From the NCBI GenBank assembly GCA_902615915.1, contig CACMQQ010000002.1:62001-126000 (forward strand): DNA of 64,000 nt, given 5' to 3'. This document shows, piece by piece, positions 20,232-32,828 of the stretch. Below the pieces are notes generated by a model. The model did not search any database. It saw only the letters and a program-made list of their open reading frames with translations, and was not told where the DNA came from. Numbering within the stretch: position 1 is the stretch's first letter; every line of letters begins with the position of its first letter. Origin of the DNA: an uncultured Fidelibacterota bacterium (GTDB lineage Bacteria; Fidelibacterota; Marinisomatia; Marinisomatales; TCS55). The position numbers were made by a program, and so were the translations under genes.

Positions 20232-21080
20232 CTATTCTTTCATTAATAATTCAAAGATTTTAGAATTTGATGGTAGCACAAGGGTGGTGTTATCATCAAT
20301 TAATTTTTTGTATGCATCTAAAGTCCTTACAAATTCATAAAATTTTGGATCTGCAGAATAAGATTTTGCGTAGATCTCTACAGCTCTCGCATCTCCTTCA
20401 CCTCTAATTCTCTCTGCATCTTTATATGAATCTGCTAGTATAATGGTCTTATCTTTATCAGTTGCTGCTCTAATTTTTTGAGCTTCCTCCTCACCCTCAG
20501 ATCTGAATTTGTTAGCTTGTCTTTTTCTTTCAGCTTCCATTCTAGCATAAATGGATTCTTCGTTTTCAGCTGGCAGGTCAACCCTTCTAATTCTTACATC
20601 AATAACAGAAATGCCATAATCTAAAGTAGCTTTGTTGCTTGCCACCGTCACGACATCCATAATAGTTTCTCTATTTTCTGTAATTATTTCGACCATATCA
20701 TGGGTGCCAAGTTCTCTTCTGAGCTCAGAATATACAATGTCATCCATCCTGCTCAACGCAGTTGGAATTGCTTGCACAGTTCGAAGGAATTGCAATGGGT
20801 CGACTATCTTCCATCTAACATAGTTATCTACGATCAAAGATTTTTTATCCTTACTCAATATCTCTTCTGGTGGAGAATCATATTCCAATAATCTATCATC
20901 AAAAGTAATCTTATCTTGGAATGGGTATGGAGCTTTAATATTTAATCCTGGCTCGGTAACTGTTCTAACTGGTTTCCCTAATTGCAAAACCACGACCTGT
21001 TCTTTCTCATCAACAATAAAAACAGATGTCGAGCCAATTAATAGCAAAATAGCAAGCAAAGCTAAGATAATATTTTTCAT
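20232..21080 (-). CDS. hflC: HflC, SPFH-family protease modulator
   Basis: Partner of HflK; the membrane-bound HflKC complex surrounds FtsH and modulates its proteolysis. About 282 residues from the ATG at 21080, chosen because AGGAGG lies 9 nt upstream, overlapping the hflK stop. An N-terminal transmembrane helix (IILALLAILLLIGSTSVFIV) is followed by an SPFH/band-7 domain (DEKEQVVVLQLGKPVRTVTEPG) and a helical tail. ftsH is not in the window. Confidence 0.92.
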   Translation of the reverse strand: MKNIILALLAILLLIGSTSVFIVDEKEQVVVLQLGKPVRTVTEPGLNIKAPYPFQDKITFDDRLLEYDSPPEEILSKDKKSLIVDNYVRWKIVDPLQFLRTVQAIPTALSRMDDIVYSELRRELGTHDMVEIITENRETIMDVVTVASNKATLDYGISVIDVRIRRVDLPAENEESIYARMEAERKRQANKFRSEGEEEAQKIRAATDKDKTIILADSYKDAERIRGEGDARAVEIYAKSYSADPKFYEFVRTLDAYKKLIDDNTTLVLPSNSKIFELLMKE

Positions 21081-21081
21081 T

Positions 21082-22047
21082 TTATTTTTCCTCCTTAGCA
21101 TTCAAATTCAACAAGTTAATTAGATTCCCACCGCTTTCTCCATCAGGAACAATTATCTTCTTTCTATCTTGCAAAACTTCTTCGATTGTTTCTAAAAATA
21201 ATCTAGTCTCTGTGACTCCTTTAGCTTTCCTATATTCTTTTAAAACTGCAGAAAACTTTGCTACATCACCTTCTGCTCTTGCAATTCGAGCTTCTTTATA
21301 TCCTTCAGCTTCTCGAATCATCGCTTGGGCCTCTCCTCTAGCCTTAGGAATAATATCATTTCTATAGCCCTCAGCTTGATTAATCATTCTATTTTTATCT
21401 TCTTTAGCAGATGCAACATCTTTGAAGGCCGCTATAACCTGCTCAGGGGGACTTACGTCCTGCAGCTGAACCGCAACTATTAAAATACCTGAATTATATT
21501 TATCAAGAATATTCTGGATTAATTCTTTTGATTCTTCTTGAATCATAAATTTTCCCGATGTCAAGGCTGCATCTATATTATTTTTTCCAATAATAGTACG
21601 AAGAGAAGCCTCAGAAGCTTGCCTGACAGTGAGCTCTGGGTTAATAAAATTGAATAAGTAATCAGCGGGATCCTTGATCCTGTATTGAACAATCATTTCA
21701 GCATCGACTATATTTTCGTCTCCAGTAAGCATTAAACTTTCTTGTTGAATTGTTCGATATTGATTTTTACCAACGGTTCTAAATCCGATCTCTACTCTTT
21801 TAACTTCAGTTACTTTTGGAGTCTGTACTTTTTCTATGGGGAAAGGAAGGTGGTAGTTTAAACCTGATTGTGTTACCCCCGAAACTTTTCCAAATCTTTG
21901 CACAACTCCTACTTCATCTGGCCCTACGGTGTATACTCCTGTTGCAAGCCAAATAAGTAGCAATATTCCTAAAATAGGTAGAGTGCCAATAGAGAGCGTA
22001 GGTATTTTTACTTCTTGATCGCCAACAATGATCCTCTTATATGCCAT
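21082..22047 (-). CDS. hflK: HflK, SPFH-family protease modulator
   Basis: Larger partner of HflC. 321 residues: one N-terminal transmembrane segment (LPILGILLLIWLATGVYTV), then the band-7 domain (GPDEVGVVQRFGKVSGVTQSGLNYHLPFP) and a long coiled stretch with QAEGYRNDIIPKARGEAQ, typical of HflK. The glycine-rich cytoplasmic N-terminus of E. coli HflK is missing, as in many non-proteobacterial versions. AAGGA lies upstream of the ATG. It is followed immediately by hflC. Confidence 0.92.
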   Translation of the reverse strand: MAYKRIIVGDQEVKIPTLSIGTLPILGILLLIWLATGVYTVGPDEVGVVQRFGKVSGVTQSGLNYHLPFPIEKVQTPKVTEVKRVEIGFRTVGKNQYRTIQQESLMLTGDENIVDAEMIVQYRIKDPADYLFNFINPELTVRQASEASLRTIIGKNNIDAALTSGKFMIQEESKELIQNILDKYNSGILIVAVQLQDVSPPEQVIAAFKDVASAKEDKNRMINQAEGYRNDIIPKARGEAQAMIREAEGYKEARIARAEGDVAKFSAVLKEYRKAKGVTETRLFLETIEEVLQDRKKIIVPDGESGGNLINLLNLNAKEEK

Positions 22048-22059
22048 CTTGATTCCTTT

Positions 22060-23412
22060 CTAATGAATTAATTCACGTCTAAGTTTTGCTATTGGAAATT
22101 GCAAATTCTCTCTGTATTTCGCCACTGTTCTTCTAGCTACAGGATATCCTTTATTCTTTAACTTTTTTGCAATTTCAGTATCTGTCAATGGAGAATTTTT
22201 ATCTTCATTGTCAATTAAGCTTTTTAATAATTGTTTTATGGTTTTGGTACTTATTGTATCGCCACTATCCAGTGTATAACCTTCACTAAAAAATGATTTT
22301 AACTCAAACGTACCATAAGGAGTTTCTACATATTTACCACGTGTTGATCTGCTTATTGTTGAAATATCCATTTTTATATCATCTGCTATATCTTGCAACT
22401 TCATCGGCTGCAGCTCTCCAGAGCCATCTTTAAAAAATGAGTATTGGCGATTTATTATTGCACTCATAACCGAAACTAATGTTTTTCTTCTTTGCTTAAT
22501 AGCTTCTATGAACCAATTTGCAGAATTAAATTTTTCTTTAAGATATTTTTTTGTATCACGGGAAACATCTGTCTGATCTAACATATTGGAGTAATTTTCA
22601 TTTAAAGCTAGATCCGGCATCCATGAATCATTAACAACAATTTTCCATGAGTCAGCGGTCTGAATTAGAATTAAATCAGGAATTAAAACTTCTGCATTAG
22701 CATCAAGCTTTCCTTCGCCTGGCCTGGGGTTTAATTTTTTAATCTGCTCTAACACATTAGATAGATCTTCTTTGCTTAAAGAAAGTTTTTTTTGCAATTG
22801 CTCATAGCGATTATTAACAAAATCTTGAAAGTGGTCTGATAAGATTTTCAATATTAGTTCATTTTTATCAACACCCCTTGCTTGAATTAAAAGACAATTT
22901 TGTAAATCTAAAGCAGCTATTCCAAGAGGATCCAGTTTTTGAACCTTTTTTAAAATTCTTAAAACTTCATCCTCCTCACAGTCGTATCTATCTCCTATTA
23001 ACACTGGTTCAATCGCCAAATATCCTCTGTCATCCAAGTTCCATAAAATTTCTTCTGCAATAGATCTTTCCCAATCTGTAAAATCCTGCTCATCAAGCTG
23101 CATTATCAATCCATCAATAAAATCTAAACGCTGTGGAATAGCGCCATCGAAATCTTTTTCTTCAGTTTTTTCATAAATATTTGCTGGCTCATACTCATTT
23201 GGATCTTCATCAAAGTCTACACTTTCATCAGCCTCACTCTGACTATCGTTTTCGACTTCGGGTTCGTTTTGATCTAAGATTGGATTTTTTTCAAGCTCGT
23301 CAAGAATCTTCTGTTCTAAACTTGTCATATTTAATTGAAGTATGCTAGCACTAAGTACCTGACTTGGAGATAGTGCCTGTTTTTGAGATTGACTTTGTTT
23401 TAATTTTGCCAT
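22060..23412 (-). CDS. rpoN: RNA polymerase sigma-54 factor
   Basis: Sigma factor for -24/-12 promoters that need AAA+ activators. 450 residues: a Gln-rich region I (LKQSQSQKQALSPSQVLSASILQL), an acidic region II (about 50-90), the core-binding domain, and the C-terminal RpoN box in the exact form ARRTVAKYRE near residue 430. The start overlaps the lptB stop (TAATG). lptB-rpoN linkage is the same as in many Proteobacteria. No sigma-54 activator is encoded in this window. Confidence 0.96.
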   Translation of the reverse strand: MAKLKQSQSQKQALSPSQVLSASILQLNMTSLEQKILDELEKNPILDQNEPEVENDSQSEADESVDFDEDPNEYEPANIYEKTEEKDFDGAIPQRLDFIDGLIMQLDEQDFTDWERSIAEEILWNLDDRGYLAIEPVLIGDRYDCEEDEVLRILKKVQKLDPLGIAALDLQNCLLIQARGVDKNELILKILSDHFQDFVNNRYEQLQKKLSLSKEDLSNVLEQIKKLNPRPGEGKLDANAEVLIPDLILIQTADSWKIVVNDSWMPDLALNENYSNMLDQTDVSRDTKKYLKEKFNSANWFIEAIKQRRKTLVSVMSAIINRQYSFFKDGSGELQPMKLQDIADDIKMDISTISRSTRGKYVETPYGTFELKSFFSEGYTLDSGDTISTKTIKQLLKSLIDNEDKNSPLTDTEIAKKLKNKGYPVARRTVAKYRENLQFPIAKLRRELIH

Positions 23413-24158
23413 TACATAGAAAATCCTTCACCTAGGTACAACTTCCTTACTTCCTTATCATTCGTTAAGAAATCAGAAGTTCCAGATTTTAAAATTTTTC
23501 CATCAAATAGCAAATAAGATCTATCTGTAATTGATAGTGTTTCTCTTACATTGTGATCAGTAATCAAAACGCCAATATTTTTTTCCTTTAATGATTTCAC
23601 TATAGATTGGATGTCTTCCACTGCAATTGGATCAACGCCTGCAAAAGGCTCATCAAGAAGAATAAAATCTGGATTAATGGCTAGGGTTCGAGAAATTTCA
23701 ACCCTCCTTCTTTCTCCTCCAGATAAATTCATACCCTTATTCTTTCTAATATGCTGAATAGATAAATCATCTAACAACTGTTCCATTTTATTTTTCTGTT
23801 CCTCTTTTGAAAGACTTGTCATTTCAAGGACAAGTCTTAAATTGTCCTCAACTGAGAGTTTGCCAAAAATTGAAGGCTCTTGCGAAAGATAACCAATTCC
23901 AGATCTACTTCTTTTGTACATAGCCCAATTTGTGATACATGTTTTATCTAAAAAAATATCACCTTTTGTAGGTTTGATCATACCTGTAATCATGTAAAAA
24001 GTGGTAGTTTTACCTGCTCCATTGGGTCCAAGCAGACCAACTACCTCACCTTTATTTACCTCAATGGCAACATCTTTTACCACCCATCTCTTGCCATAGC
24101 GTTTAAAGAGTCCTTTAGAAGATAAAAGGGTATTATTATTACTTAAATTATCTCTCAT
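23412..24158 (-). CDS. lptB: LPS export ABC transporter ATPase LptB
   Basis: Cytoplasmic ATPase that powers LPS extraction with LptF/G. About 248 residues from the ATG at 24158; a GTG at 24167 would add three residues. Walker A is GPNGAGKTT, the signature is LSGGERRRVEI, Walker B is FILLDEPFAGVDPIA and the H-loop is LITDHNV, the LptB pattern. It overlaps lptC upstream by 11 nt and rpoN downstream by 1 nt. lptF/G are not in the window. Confidence 0.94.
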   Translation of the reverse strand: MRDNLSNNNTLLSSKGLFKRYGKRWVVKDVAIEVNKGEVVGLLGPNGAGKTTTFYMITGMIKPTKGDIFLDKTCITNWAMYKRSRSGIGYLSQEPSIFGKLSVEDNLRLVLEMTSLSKEEQKNKMEQLLDDLSIQHIRKNKGMNLSGGERRRVEISRTLAINPDFILLDEPFAGVDPIAVEDIQSIVKSLKEKNIGVLITDHNVRETLSITDRSYLLFDGKILKSGTSDFLTNDKEVRKLYLGEGFSM

Positions 24159-24666
24159 TAAAAACACCAGTGGGTTGTAAAATTTTCCAATTATTTAATT
24201 CAATATCTGATTCAAAACCAATTCCATATAAAGTGTCTTTTTTCTCTGTTATAAAAATTACGCTATCAGAAGTAAAGACTTTTTCTTTTTGATTGTCCCA
24301 TGAAAGAGTATCTGTGAATAATGTAACGCCACTATCAGTTACAACTACTACATTTCCAATAGCAACTAAAAAGTCTTCTTCTTCATCTATTTCAGCAATA
24401 AGAGATTTTAAATTTGTAGTAAACACTTCTTCTTCATTAAAAAAATCTGCATCAACATTTTGATCTAGCAAAATAAATTCGTTATCATTGTATTTCTCTA
24501 AATGACCTGATCTTATTACCCCTCGCTTAGCGCCTTTATTTGTTAGGGTTATAACCGCATCCCAACTTTCAGCATCTGGACGACCCTGTCTAGTCTGCCC
24601 CGATTTTTGTAGTTCATTTGACTGGCAAGCAAACTGAAAAATAAGAAGGAACAAGCAACGTTTCAT
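24148..24666 (-). CDS. lptC: LptC-like LPS transport protein
   Basis: 172 residues. A hydrophobic N-terminus ends at FACQ, so it may be a lipoprotein anchored at Cys14; the -3 residue is not a good lipobox match. It is followed by the beta-jellyroll type pattern of LptA/LptC/OstA domains (AVITLTNKGAKRGVIRSGHLEKYN, then VVVTDSGVTLFTDTLSWD). It should form part of the periplasmic bridge carrying LPS to the outer membrane. It lies between kdsC (ATGA overlap) and lptB, the expected slot. No separate lptA is present here, unlike the E. coli order. Confidence 0.8.
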   Translation of the reverse strand: MKRCLFLLIFQFACQSNELQKSGQTRQGRPDAESWDAVITLTNKGAKRGVIRSGHLEKYNDNEFILLDQNVDADFFNEEEVFTTNLKSLIAEIDEEEDFLVAIGNVVVVTDSGVTLFTDTLSWDNQKEKVFTSDSVIFITEKKDTLYGIGFESDIELNNWKILQPTGVFNER

Positions 24667-25196
24667 TTATTTTTTTGAACGTAATCCCTTAGAGCAGTCA
24701 CAGTTTCATAGAAAATATTTTTTTCATTCAAGATCCACTCAACTGCATCTCTAAAAGCTCCATCACCACCTGATCGCTCAGTTACAAAGATTGCTATTGC
24801 TTTACATTGCTCACAAGCATTGTTTGTTGCAACTGGAGCAGCAACTTTTTCCATTATGGGAATATCAATTAAATCATCTCCTATGTACATTATTTCGCTA
24901 TCGTCTGCATTGTACTTTTCTTTGAGTTCTTCGTAAGGTTTGATTTTATTCAGTGCTCCATTATAAACATCTTTTATCTTTAGTTCTTTGGCACGTTCTG
25001 ACGTTGCTTCAGACCTTCTTCCAGATATTAGACATAGCGGTATTTTTGCTTGTCTTAATAAAGCTACAGCTGCACCATCTAAAACTGAGAACTTCTTTAA
25101 TTCAAAACCATCAGGCCCCTTATATATTGAGCCATCCGTCAATACACCATCCACATCAGAAATTATTAACTTAATTTTTTTTGGGTCAAAAATCAT
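24663..25196 (-). CDS. kdsC: Kdo-8-phosphate phosphatase
   Basis: HAD-family phosphatase that releases Kdo from Kdo-8-phosphate. 177 residues with the KdsC-type motif I ISDVDGVLTDGSIY near the N-terminus, motif II LISGR, and motif IV IGDDLIDIPIM. It is a C0-type HAD without a cap, normally tetrameric. It follows kdsA by 4 nt and overlaps lptC by 4 nt, so it is part of the complete Kdo pathway in this operon. Confidence 0.94.
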   Translation of the reverse strand: MIFDPKKIKLIISDVDGVLTDGSIYKGPDGFELKKFSVLDGAAVALLRQAKIPLCLISGRRSEATSERAKELKIKDVYNGALNKIKPYEELKEKYNADDSEIMYIGDDLIDIPIMEKVAAPVATNNACEQCKAIAIFVTERSGGDGAFRDAVEWILNEKNIFYETVTALRDYVQKNK

Positions 25197-25200
25197 TCAA

Positions 25201-26010
25201 CTAATTTACCGCTTGATTGACACGAATTATTTTTCCCAAAAGATGCTCAAACCTATCTAATGGCCATTGGGTAGAGGCGTCAGATTTTGAACTGTTAGGA
25301 TTATCATGAACTTCCATAAAAATGCCATCACAGCCAGCTGCAACGGCAGAAAGAGCAAGAGTTGGTATCATATCTCTTTGACCTCCAGTTGTCTTATCCG
25401 TCCCTGGAATTTGAGCTGAATGAGTTGCGTCAAAAATAACTGGGTGTCCAAATTTTTGCATTTTAGGAATGGATGTCATGTCAGAGACTTGTCCATAACC
25501 AAATGAAGTCCCTCGCTCAGTCAAAAAAATATTATTATTGCCAGTGCTCTTTATTTTTTCAACAGCATGTTCCATTTTCTCAGGAGACAGAAACTGTCCC
25601 TTCTTAATGTTAATTGTTTTACCGGTTTCGCCAGCTGCTATCAATAGATCAGTCTGTCTACATAAAAAAGCAGGGATTTGCAACACATCGACAACTTCAG
25701 CAACTATCTTGCATTGCTCAGGCCAATGTACATCTGTTAAAACAGGTACATTATTTTTCTCTTTTACTTCAGATAATATTTCTAGTCCTTTTTCAACGTT
25801 TGGGCCCCTAAATGAATTCAAAGATGTTCTATTTGCCTTATCAAAAGAACTTTTAAAAATAACTGGTAACCCCAAACGATCAGTTATTGATTTTATAGAT
25901 TCGGACATTTTCAAACTGTGATCTTTATTTTCAATAACACACGGTCCAGCAATAATTGGAAATTTATCTTTTATGTAATTATTTAACGGTTCGTTAGAAT
26001 TAAATATCAA
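25201..26010 (-). CDS. kdsA: Kdo-8-phosphate synthase
   Basis: Condenses arabinose-5-phosphate with phosphoenolpyruvate. 269 residues with PIIAGPCVIEN at the N-terminus, KSSFDKANRTS, LTDVHWPEQ, PAFLCRQTDLL, FDATHSAQIPG and GIFMEVHDNP, all characteristic of KdsA. The Cys in IAGPC is found in both metal-dependent and independent forms, so I leave the subclass open. It uses a TTG start (26010) just after the pyrG stop, with AGGA about 10 nt upstream; no better start exists. Confidence 0.95.
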   Translation of the reverse strand: MIFNSNEPLNNYIKDKFPIIAGPCVIENKDHSLKMSESIKSITDRLGLPVIFKSSFDKANRTSLNSFRGPNVEKGLEILSEVKEKNNVPVLTDVHWPEQCKIVAEVVDVLQIPAFLCRQTDLLIAAGETGKTINIKKGQFLSPEKMEHAVEKIKSTGNNNIFLTERGTSFGYGQVSDMTSIPKMQKFGHPVIFDATHSAQIPGTDKTTGGQRDMIPTLALSAVAAGCDGIFMEVHDNPNSSKSDASTQWPLDRFEHLLGKIIRVNQAVN

Positions 26011-26012
26011 AA

Positions 26013-28330
<2,318 letters not shown>

Positions 28331-28420
28331 CTAATTGCTTTAAGGGCTTTTAAAATAGATATGTTTAATTTTTTTGGTATAATGAAAATAAACATGTATT
28401 AAAATATTTAAGGGAGATCA

Positions 28421-29671
28421 TTACTCAAAACGCATCGAGTCGACTGGGTCAAGGTTTGCTGCACGCCAGGCAGGATAACTTCCAAAGCTAATTCCAATAA
28501 ATGTACAACTTAATAGTCCATATATTGCCCAATCAAATGGGATAACGGCCGGAACTTTTGCTACTACCGAGATCAAGTTTCCAGCTGCAATTCCAAAAAT
28601 AACTCCAATTATTCCGCCGATCATACAAAGAAAAACTGCTTCTGTTAAAAACTGTGTTAAAATATGCCCTTTTGTAGCACCAATTGCTTTTCTTATTCCT
28701 ATTTCCTTAATTCTTTCTGTAACCGATACAAGCATTATGTTCATTATACCTATCCCAGCTACAAGCAAAGCTATTAAGCTTACTGAGAAAGCAAATATTT
28801 TAACACCCCCAGTAAAAGAGCCAAATGTTTCCATTAATTCATCATTGGTAGTTATTTCAAAGTCATTTTCCTTACCCGGAGAAACCTTTCTTATAGTTCT
28901 CATTATTCCAATAACCTCATCTAACGTCTCATCATAGCTTTCAGCTGATTCAGCTTCTACATTTATAGACAATGATGTCTTGCTACCACCGTATCGCTGC
29001 AAGAAAGTAGTAATTGGAATAAAAACATAATTATCTTGGCTCTGCCCAAAAGACTGCCCTTGTCTTTCTGTAATTCCAATGACAGTGTAATCCAATCCTT
29101 GCAATTGAATCACTTTTCCAAGTGGGTCTTCAAAAGGAAATAATGCATCAACTACGTCAGCGCCCAAAACGCATACACTTCGCGATAAATGAACATCTTC
29201 ATCAGTTATATTTCTACCATCAGAAATGTATGTATTTACAGTTCTTAATGTACCTGCGTCCCCACCACCAATTACAGGTGTTTGTTTAGTTTTCTTATCT
29301 TTATAGCTTACTAATCTGACATCATTTGTTTCTGCCCCTGCGCTAACTAATATTGGCAATCTTGCTCTATCCTTTAGAGTAAGATATTGCTCAAGGTTAA
29401 TAACCTTTCTATTTCTATACTTTTCATTTCTTCCAAATTGAATGGCAGGATCTTTCGCTATCATAAAAGTATTTGTTCCAAAAACATTTAAACCACTTTC
29501 TATGGAGCTTTCTAAAGTTTTAATTGCAGTCATAACACTTATTACTGAAAATATTCCAACTGATATTCCCAAGAGTGTTAAGATAGATCGAAGCTTATTT
29601 TCTTTAATAGCATCCATGGTCATACGAATACTTTCCCTTAGCAAGCTTTTGATTTGACTTTTACCGATCAT
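28421..29671 (-). CDS. MacB/FtsX-type ABC transporter permease
   Basis: Inner-membrane permease subunit of a MacAB-TolC-like exporter. 416 residues: one N-terminal transmembrane helix (about 22-45), a periplasmic MacB_PCD-type domain, then three helices near the C-terminus (IMNIMLVSVTERIKEIGIRKAIGATKGHI is the FtsX-family coupling region). There is no ATPase domain. It follows a second, related permease by 6 nt. The two probably form a heterodimer with the ATPase encoded upstream. The substrate is unknown. Confidence 0.88.
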   Translation of the reverse strand: MIGKSQIKSLLRESIRMTMDAIKENKLRSILTLLGISVGIFSVISVMTAIKTLESSIESGLNVFGTNTFMIAKDPAIQFGRNEKYRNRKVINLEQYLTLKDRARLPILVSAGAETNDVRLVSYKDKKTKQTPVIGGGDAGTLRTVNTYISDGRNITDEDVHLSRSVCVLGADVVDALFPFEDPLGKVIQLQGLDYTVIGITERQGQSFGQSQDNYVFIPITTFLQRYGGSKTSLSINVEAESAESYDETLDEVIGIMRTIRKVSPGKENDFEITTNDELMETFGSFTGGVKIFAFSVSLIALLVAGIGIMNIMLVSVTERIKEIGIRKAIGATKGHILTQFLTEAVFLCMIGGIIGVIFGIAAGNLISVVAKVPAVIPFDWAIYGLLSCTFIGISFGSYPAWRAANLDPVDSMRFE

Positions 29672-29677
29672 AAGTTT

Positions 29678-30889
29678 TTACTCGTATCTTAATGCATCAA
29701 TAGGGTCTAGTCCTGCAGCCCTGTAAGATGGCACTACTCCTGCAATTACTCCGACAAAAACACTTAAAGAAATAGACGTTATAGCAAGCCAAATTGGCAT
29801 TGTAGACGGAAAAAACTGATTTATAATCAAACTGAGAACTGCAGCAAAAGATAATCCAATCACTCCACCAATAACACAAATCATGATCGCTTCCATTAAA
29901 AATTGTGTTAGTATCATATTTCGCGTTGCACCGATGGCTTTTCTTACCCCAATCTCTTTCGTTCGTTCTTTGACTGAAACAAACATGATATTCATTATCC
30001 CAATGCCACCTACAACCAATGATAAGACTGTTATAAATATTCCTACACCGCCGATGGCAAATTTTATCTGATTATAAGTACTTTCAAACGCTTCGGTTTG
30101 ATTAACGGCAAAATCGTCTTTTTCTTTTGGTTTTAGTCCCCTTATTTGACGCATGATACCATAGATCTCATCTTTAGATTCTGAAATCTTATCTTCTGGA
30201 ACTTTAACGCTGATACGCAGAAACCCTCTTTTAGAAAATAGTCTTTGTGAAGTTCCAGATGGAATAATGACCTGTGTGTCAAAACTAAATAATCCCAAAA
30301 ATTTGCCCTGCTTCTCCATTACGCCTAATGCTTTGAATCTAATTCCGTCGATTTTAAAATATTTTCCGATTGGATCTTGATTTGGAAATAAATTTTCGGC
30401 AACATCATGACCAAGCAGCGCCACTCTCGCACCAGATCTGTCCTCACCTTTTGTAAAAAATCTCCCTTCAGCTACACCATATTTAGTAGTTTTTAAATAA
30501 TCAGGTGTTGTCCCAAAAATTTGAGATCTTGCACCTAAATCACCTCTAGATAAACTTGCACCTCTCTGTAAAACGGGCGCCACCGCTTCAGCGTACTTTG
30601 ATCTTTCCTTGATTTTATCAATGTAGTCTATCTTAATTCTTGGGCGATTTCTTACCTCCCACCACTCGAGGTCCCCAAACCACTCCCAGCGACTTATTGA
30701 TAAAACATCCTTTCCTAAAAAATCCATACTCCTATCAAATCCTCTATCAAGCCCTGAAATTAATGTCCCCATCAAAGTGACGGTCGAAATTCCAATAATA
30801 ATACTTAAACCAGTTAGCAAGGATCTTGTTTTATTAGAAATGATGGAGCTTATTGCAATTTTTATGCTTTCAGATAAGAGTGAAAACAT
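29678..30889 (-). CDS. MacB/FtsX-type ABC transporter permease
   Basis: 403 residues with the same layout as its downstream neighbour: an N-terminal helix in [23 protein letters not shown], a periplasmic domain, and three C-terminal helices preceded by [28 protein letters not shown]. The two are clearly diverged in the periplasmic part, so this is an old tandem duplication or a heterodimer pair. It overlaps the ATPase stop codon (TAATG). The periplasmic domain probably contacts the membrane-fusion protein. Confidence 0.88.
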   Translation of the reverse strand: MFSLLSESIKIAISSIISNKTRSLLTGLSIIIGISTVTLMGTLISGLDRGFDRSMDFLGKDVLSISRWEWFGDLEWWEVRNRPRIKIDYIDKIKERSKYAEAVAPVLQRGASLSRGDLGARSQIFGTTPDYLKTTKYGVAEGRFFTKGEDRSGARVALLGHDVAENLFPNQDPIGKYFKIDGIRFKALGVMEKQGKFLGLFSFDTQVIIPSGTSQRLFSKRGFLRISVKVPEDKISESKDEIYGIMRQIRGLKPKEKDDFAVNQTEAFESTYNQIKFAIGGVGIFITVLSLVVGGIGIMNIMFVSVKERTKEIGVRKAIGATRNMILTQFLMEAIMICVIGGVIGLSFAAVLSLIINQFFPSTMPIWLAITSISLSVFVGVIAGVVPSYRAAGLDPIDALRYE

Positions 30890-31593
30890 TACAAAGCCTT
30901 AGTCATTTTCTTATTGATCTTATCTTCTTTAATCTTGCCATCAAAAATGGTGATAATTCTTTTAGCGTGCATTGCAATATCCTCTTCATGCGTCACCAAA
31001 ATAATAGTATTTCCGTTAGTATATAATTCATGTAAGATCTTCATAATCTCGATCCCACTTTTTGAATCAAGATTGCCAGTTGGCTCGTCTGCTAAAATGA
31101 TTGAAGGATTATTGACTAAAGCACGGGCAATTGCCACTCTCTGCCTCTGCCCTCCTGAAAGCTCATTTGGTTTATGATCAAGCCTATCTTCTAATCCCAC
31201 AGATACTAAAGAGTCGCTTGCCATTTTTAATCGTTTCGATTTCGAAATATTTGAATAAATAAGCGGAACTTCTACATTTCTAAGAGCAGTTGCTTTTGGA
31301 AGCAAATTAAACGTTTGAAAGACGAAGCCAATTTTCCTGTTACGAATAGATGCTAACTGATCATCATCCATTTCATGAACTAATTCACCTTCAAACTCGT
31401 AGGTACCTTCTGTTGGAGTATCTAGACATCCAATCATATTCATTAAAGTCGATTTTCCAGAACCAGAGGGGCCCATAATTGAAATATATTCATTTTGATT
31501 GATAGTTAAATCAACTCCATCCAAAGCGCGAACTTTCTCGCCACCAACATCATAATGTCTCTTAATTTTTTTGAGGGAAATAAGACCAGACAA
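30889..31593 (-). CDS. ABC transporter ATPase, MacB/LolD type
   Basis: 234 residues with Walker [13 protein letters not shown], the Q-loop segment [24 protein letters not shown], signature [15 protein letters not shown], Walker [17 protein letters not shown] and H-loop LVTHE. This is the LolD/MacB/FtsE subfamily that pairs with FtsX-type permeases. It lies 9 nt after the membrane-fusion protein gene and overlaps the first permease gene, so the five genes 28421-34178 form one transporter unit. Confidence 0.92.
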   Translation of the reverse strand: MSGLISLKKIKRHYDVGGEKVRALDGVDLTINQNEYISIMGPSGSGKSTLMNMIGCLDTPTEGTYEFEGELVHEMDDDQLASIRNRKIGFVFQTFNLLPKATALRNVEVPLIYSNISKSKRLKMASDSLVSVGLEDRLDHKPNELSGGQRQRVAIARALVNNPSIILADEPTGNLDSKSGIEIMKILHELYTNGNTIILVTHEEDIAMHAKRIITIFDGKIKEDKINKKMTKAL

Positions 31594-31602
31594 ATCTAAT
31601 TC

Positions 31603-32820
31603 CTATTTGGTATTTTTCTTGTTGTTCTTATCGGAGAACTCTACTGCAGAATTATGCTCAAGATCTTTGCTGATTGCTTTAAAACTGCCGGTTACAATCC
31701 TATCACCTTCGCGAATTCCAGATTTTATTTCATAATGTGTTTCACTTGATATGCCTACCTTTACTGGAATAGAATGAACAAATTTCATCCCTTTTTTTAC
31801 TTTTTTATCGCTGGATTTGCTTTCATCACCTTCTTTAGCTAACATTTTATCACTTACTAAAAAAACCATCTCATCAGAATCTTTTCTGGCTGTTAAACTT
31901 TGAATTGGGATAGATAAAATATTCTCTTTCTTCTCTGTAATAATATCTGCAGTAGCGCTCATCCCAGGTCTAGTTCCCTGGGGCACATTTAACATTCTTA
32001 CTTTTACTTGAAAGTTGGTTACTTGTTGTTGTGAACCCATACCAGCAACTTCAGACATATGAGCTATTTCACTTACTACCCCATAAAATAATGTATCAGT
32101 AAATGCATCTATTTCGATTTCCGTCGTATCTCCAATGGATACTGAAACCACATCATTTTCGTTTACATCAATGATAACTTCCATTCTAGAAAGATCGGCA
32201 ATAATCATTAGATTATCTGCTTGAAACATTCCTCCTACTGCCATCTCACCAACCTCTTTGTAAATCCTTGTTACGATACCATCTTGTGGTGACATTATTC
32301 TTGCCTTATCGAGCTCATCTTTTCTTGAATCTAAGTTAGCTTTTGCCTGCTCTAGCTGGCTATTTGCAATTTCATAAGATGCTTGCACGGCTTCAAGTTC
32401 TTGATCAGAAGCAAGGTTTTGTTCATACATTGATTCAACTCGTTTTTTACTAGCAAGCTCTTGCTTTAGTCTTGCTTGCGCAGACCTAACGGAAGAGGAA
32501 GCCGAATTATAATTTGAAAGAATTCTTTTTCTATCAAGCGAAATGAGGTGTTGCCCCTTGTAAACCCTGTCACCTTCTTTAACTGTGATAGAATCAATGA
32601 ATGCTGTGGATTCGGCACTTATTTTAACTTCTGTTTCAGGTTGTATAGTCCCACTAGCGTTAACTTTCTGGATGACAGTACGCAATGAAACCAATTCCGT
32701 TTCTACTTTCAGAGCTTTAACATCATCACGAAATACATTGGCTAAAACAAAAACACTCAAAAATGCTATAATGCCACCAATGATAAATATTTTCTTTTTA
32801 CTTTTTGATTTTTTTGCCAC
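31603..32820 (-). CDS. Periplasmic membrane-fusion protein (MacA/HlyD family)
   Basis: 405 residues with an N-terminal membrane anchor ([19 protein letters not shown]), a lipoyl-like half-motif ([27 protein letters not shown]), an alpha-hairpin coiled coil (about 95-170), the second lipoyl half ([25 protein letters not shown]) and C-terminal barrel domains. A charged insertion ([19 protein letters not shown]) lies near residue 330. It links the ABC permease pair to the TolC-like channel encoded just upstream. Confidence 0.9.
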   Translation of the reverse strand: MAKKSKSKKKIFIIGGIIAFLSVFVLANVFRDDVKALKVETELVSLRTVIQKVNASGTIQPETEVKISAESTAFIDSITVKEGDRVYKGQHLISLDRKRILSNYNSASSSVRSAQARLKQELASKKRVESMYEQNLASDQELEAVQASYEIANSQLEQAKANLDSRKDELDKARIMSPQDGIVTRIYKEVGEMAVGGMFQADNLMIIADLSRMEVIIDVNENDVVSVSIGDTTEIEIDAFTDTLFYGVVSEIAHMSEVAGMGSQQQVTNFQVKVRMLNVPQGTRPGMSATADIITEKKENILSIPIQSLTARKDSDEMVFLVSDKMLAKEGDESKSSDKKVKKGMKFVHSIPVKVGISSETHYEIKSGIREGDRIVTGSFKAISKDLEHNSAVEFSDKNNKKNTK

Positions 32821-32828
32821 AATGACTC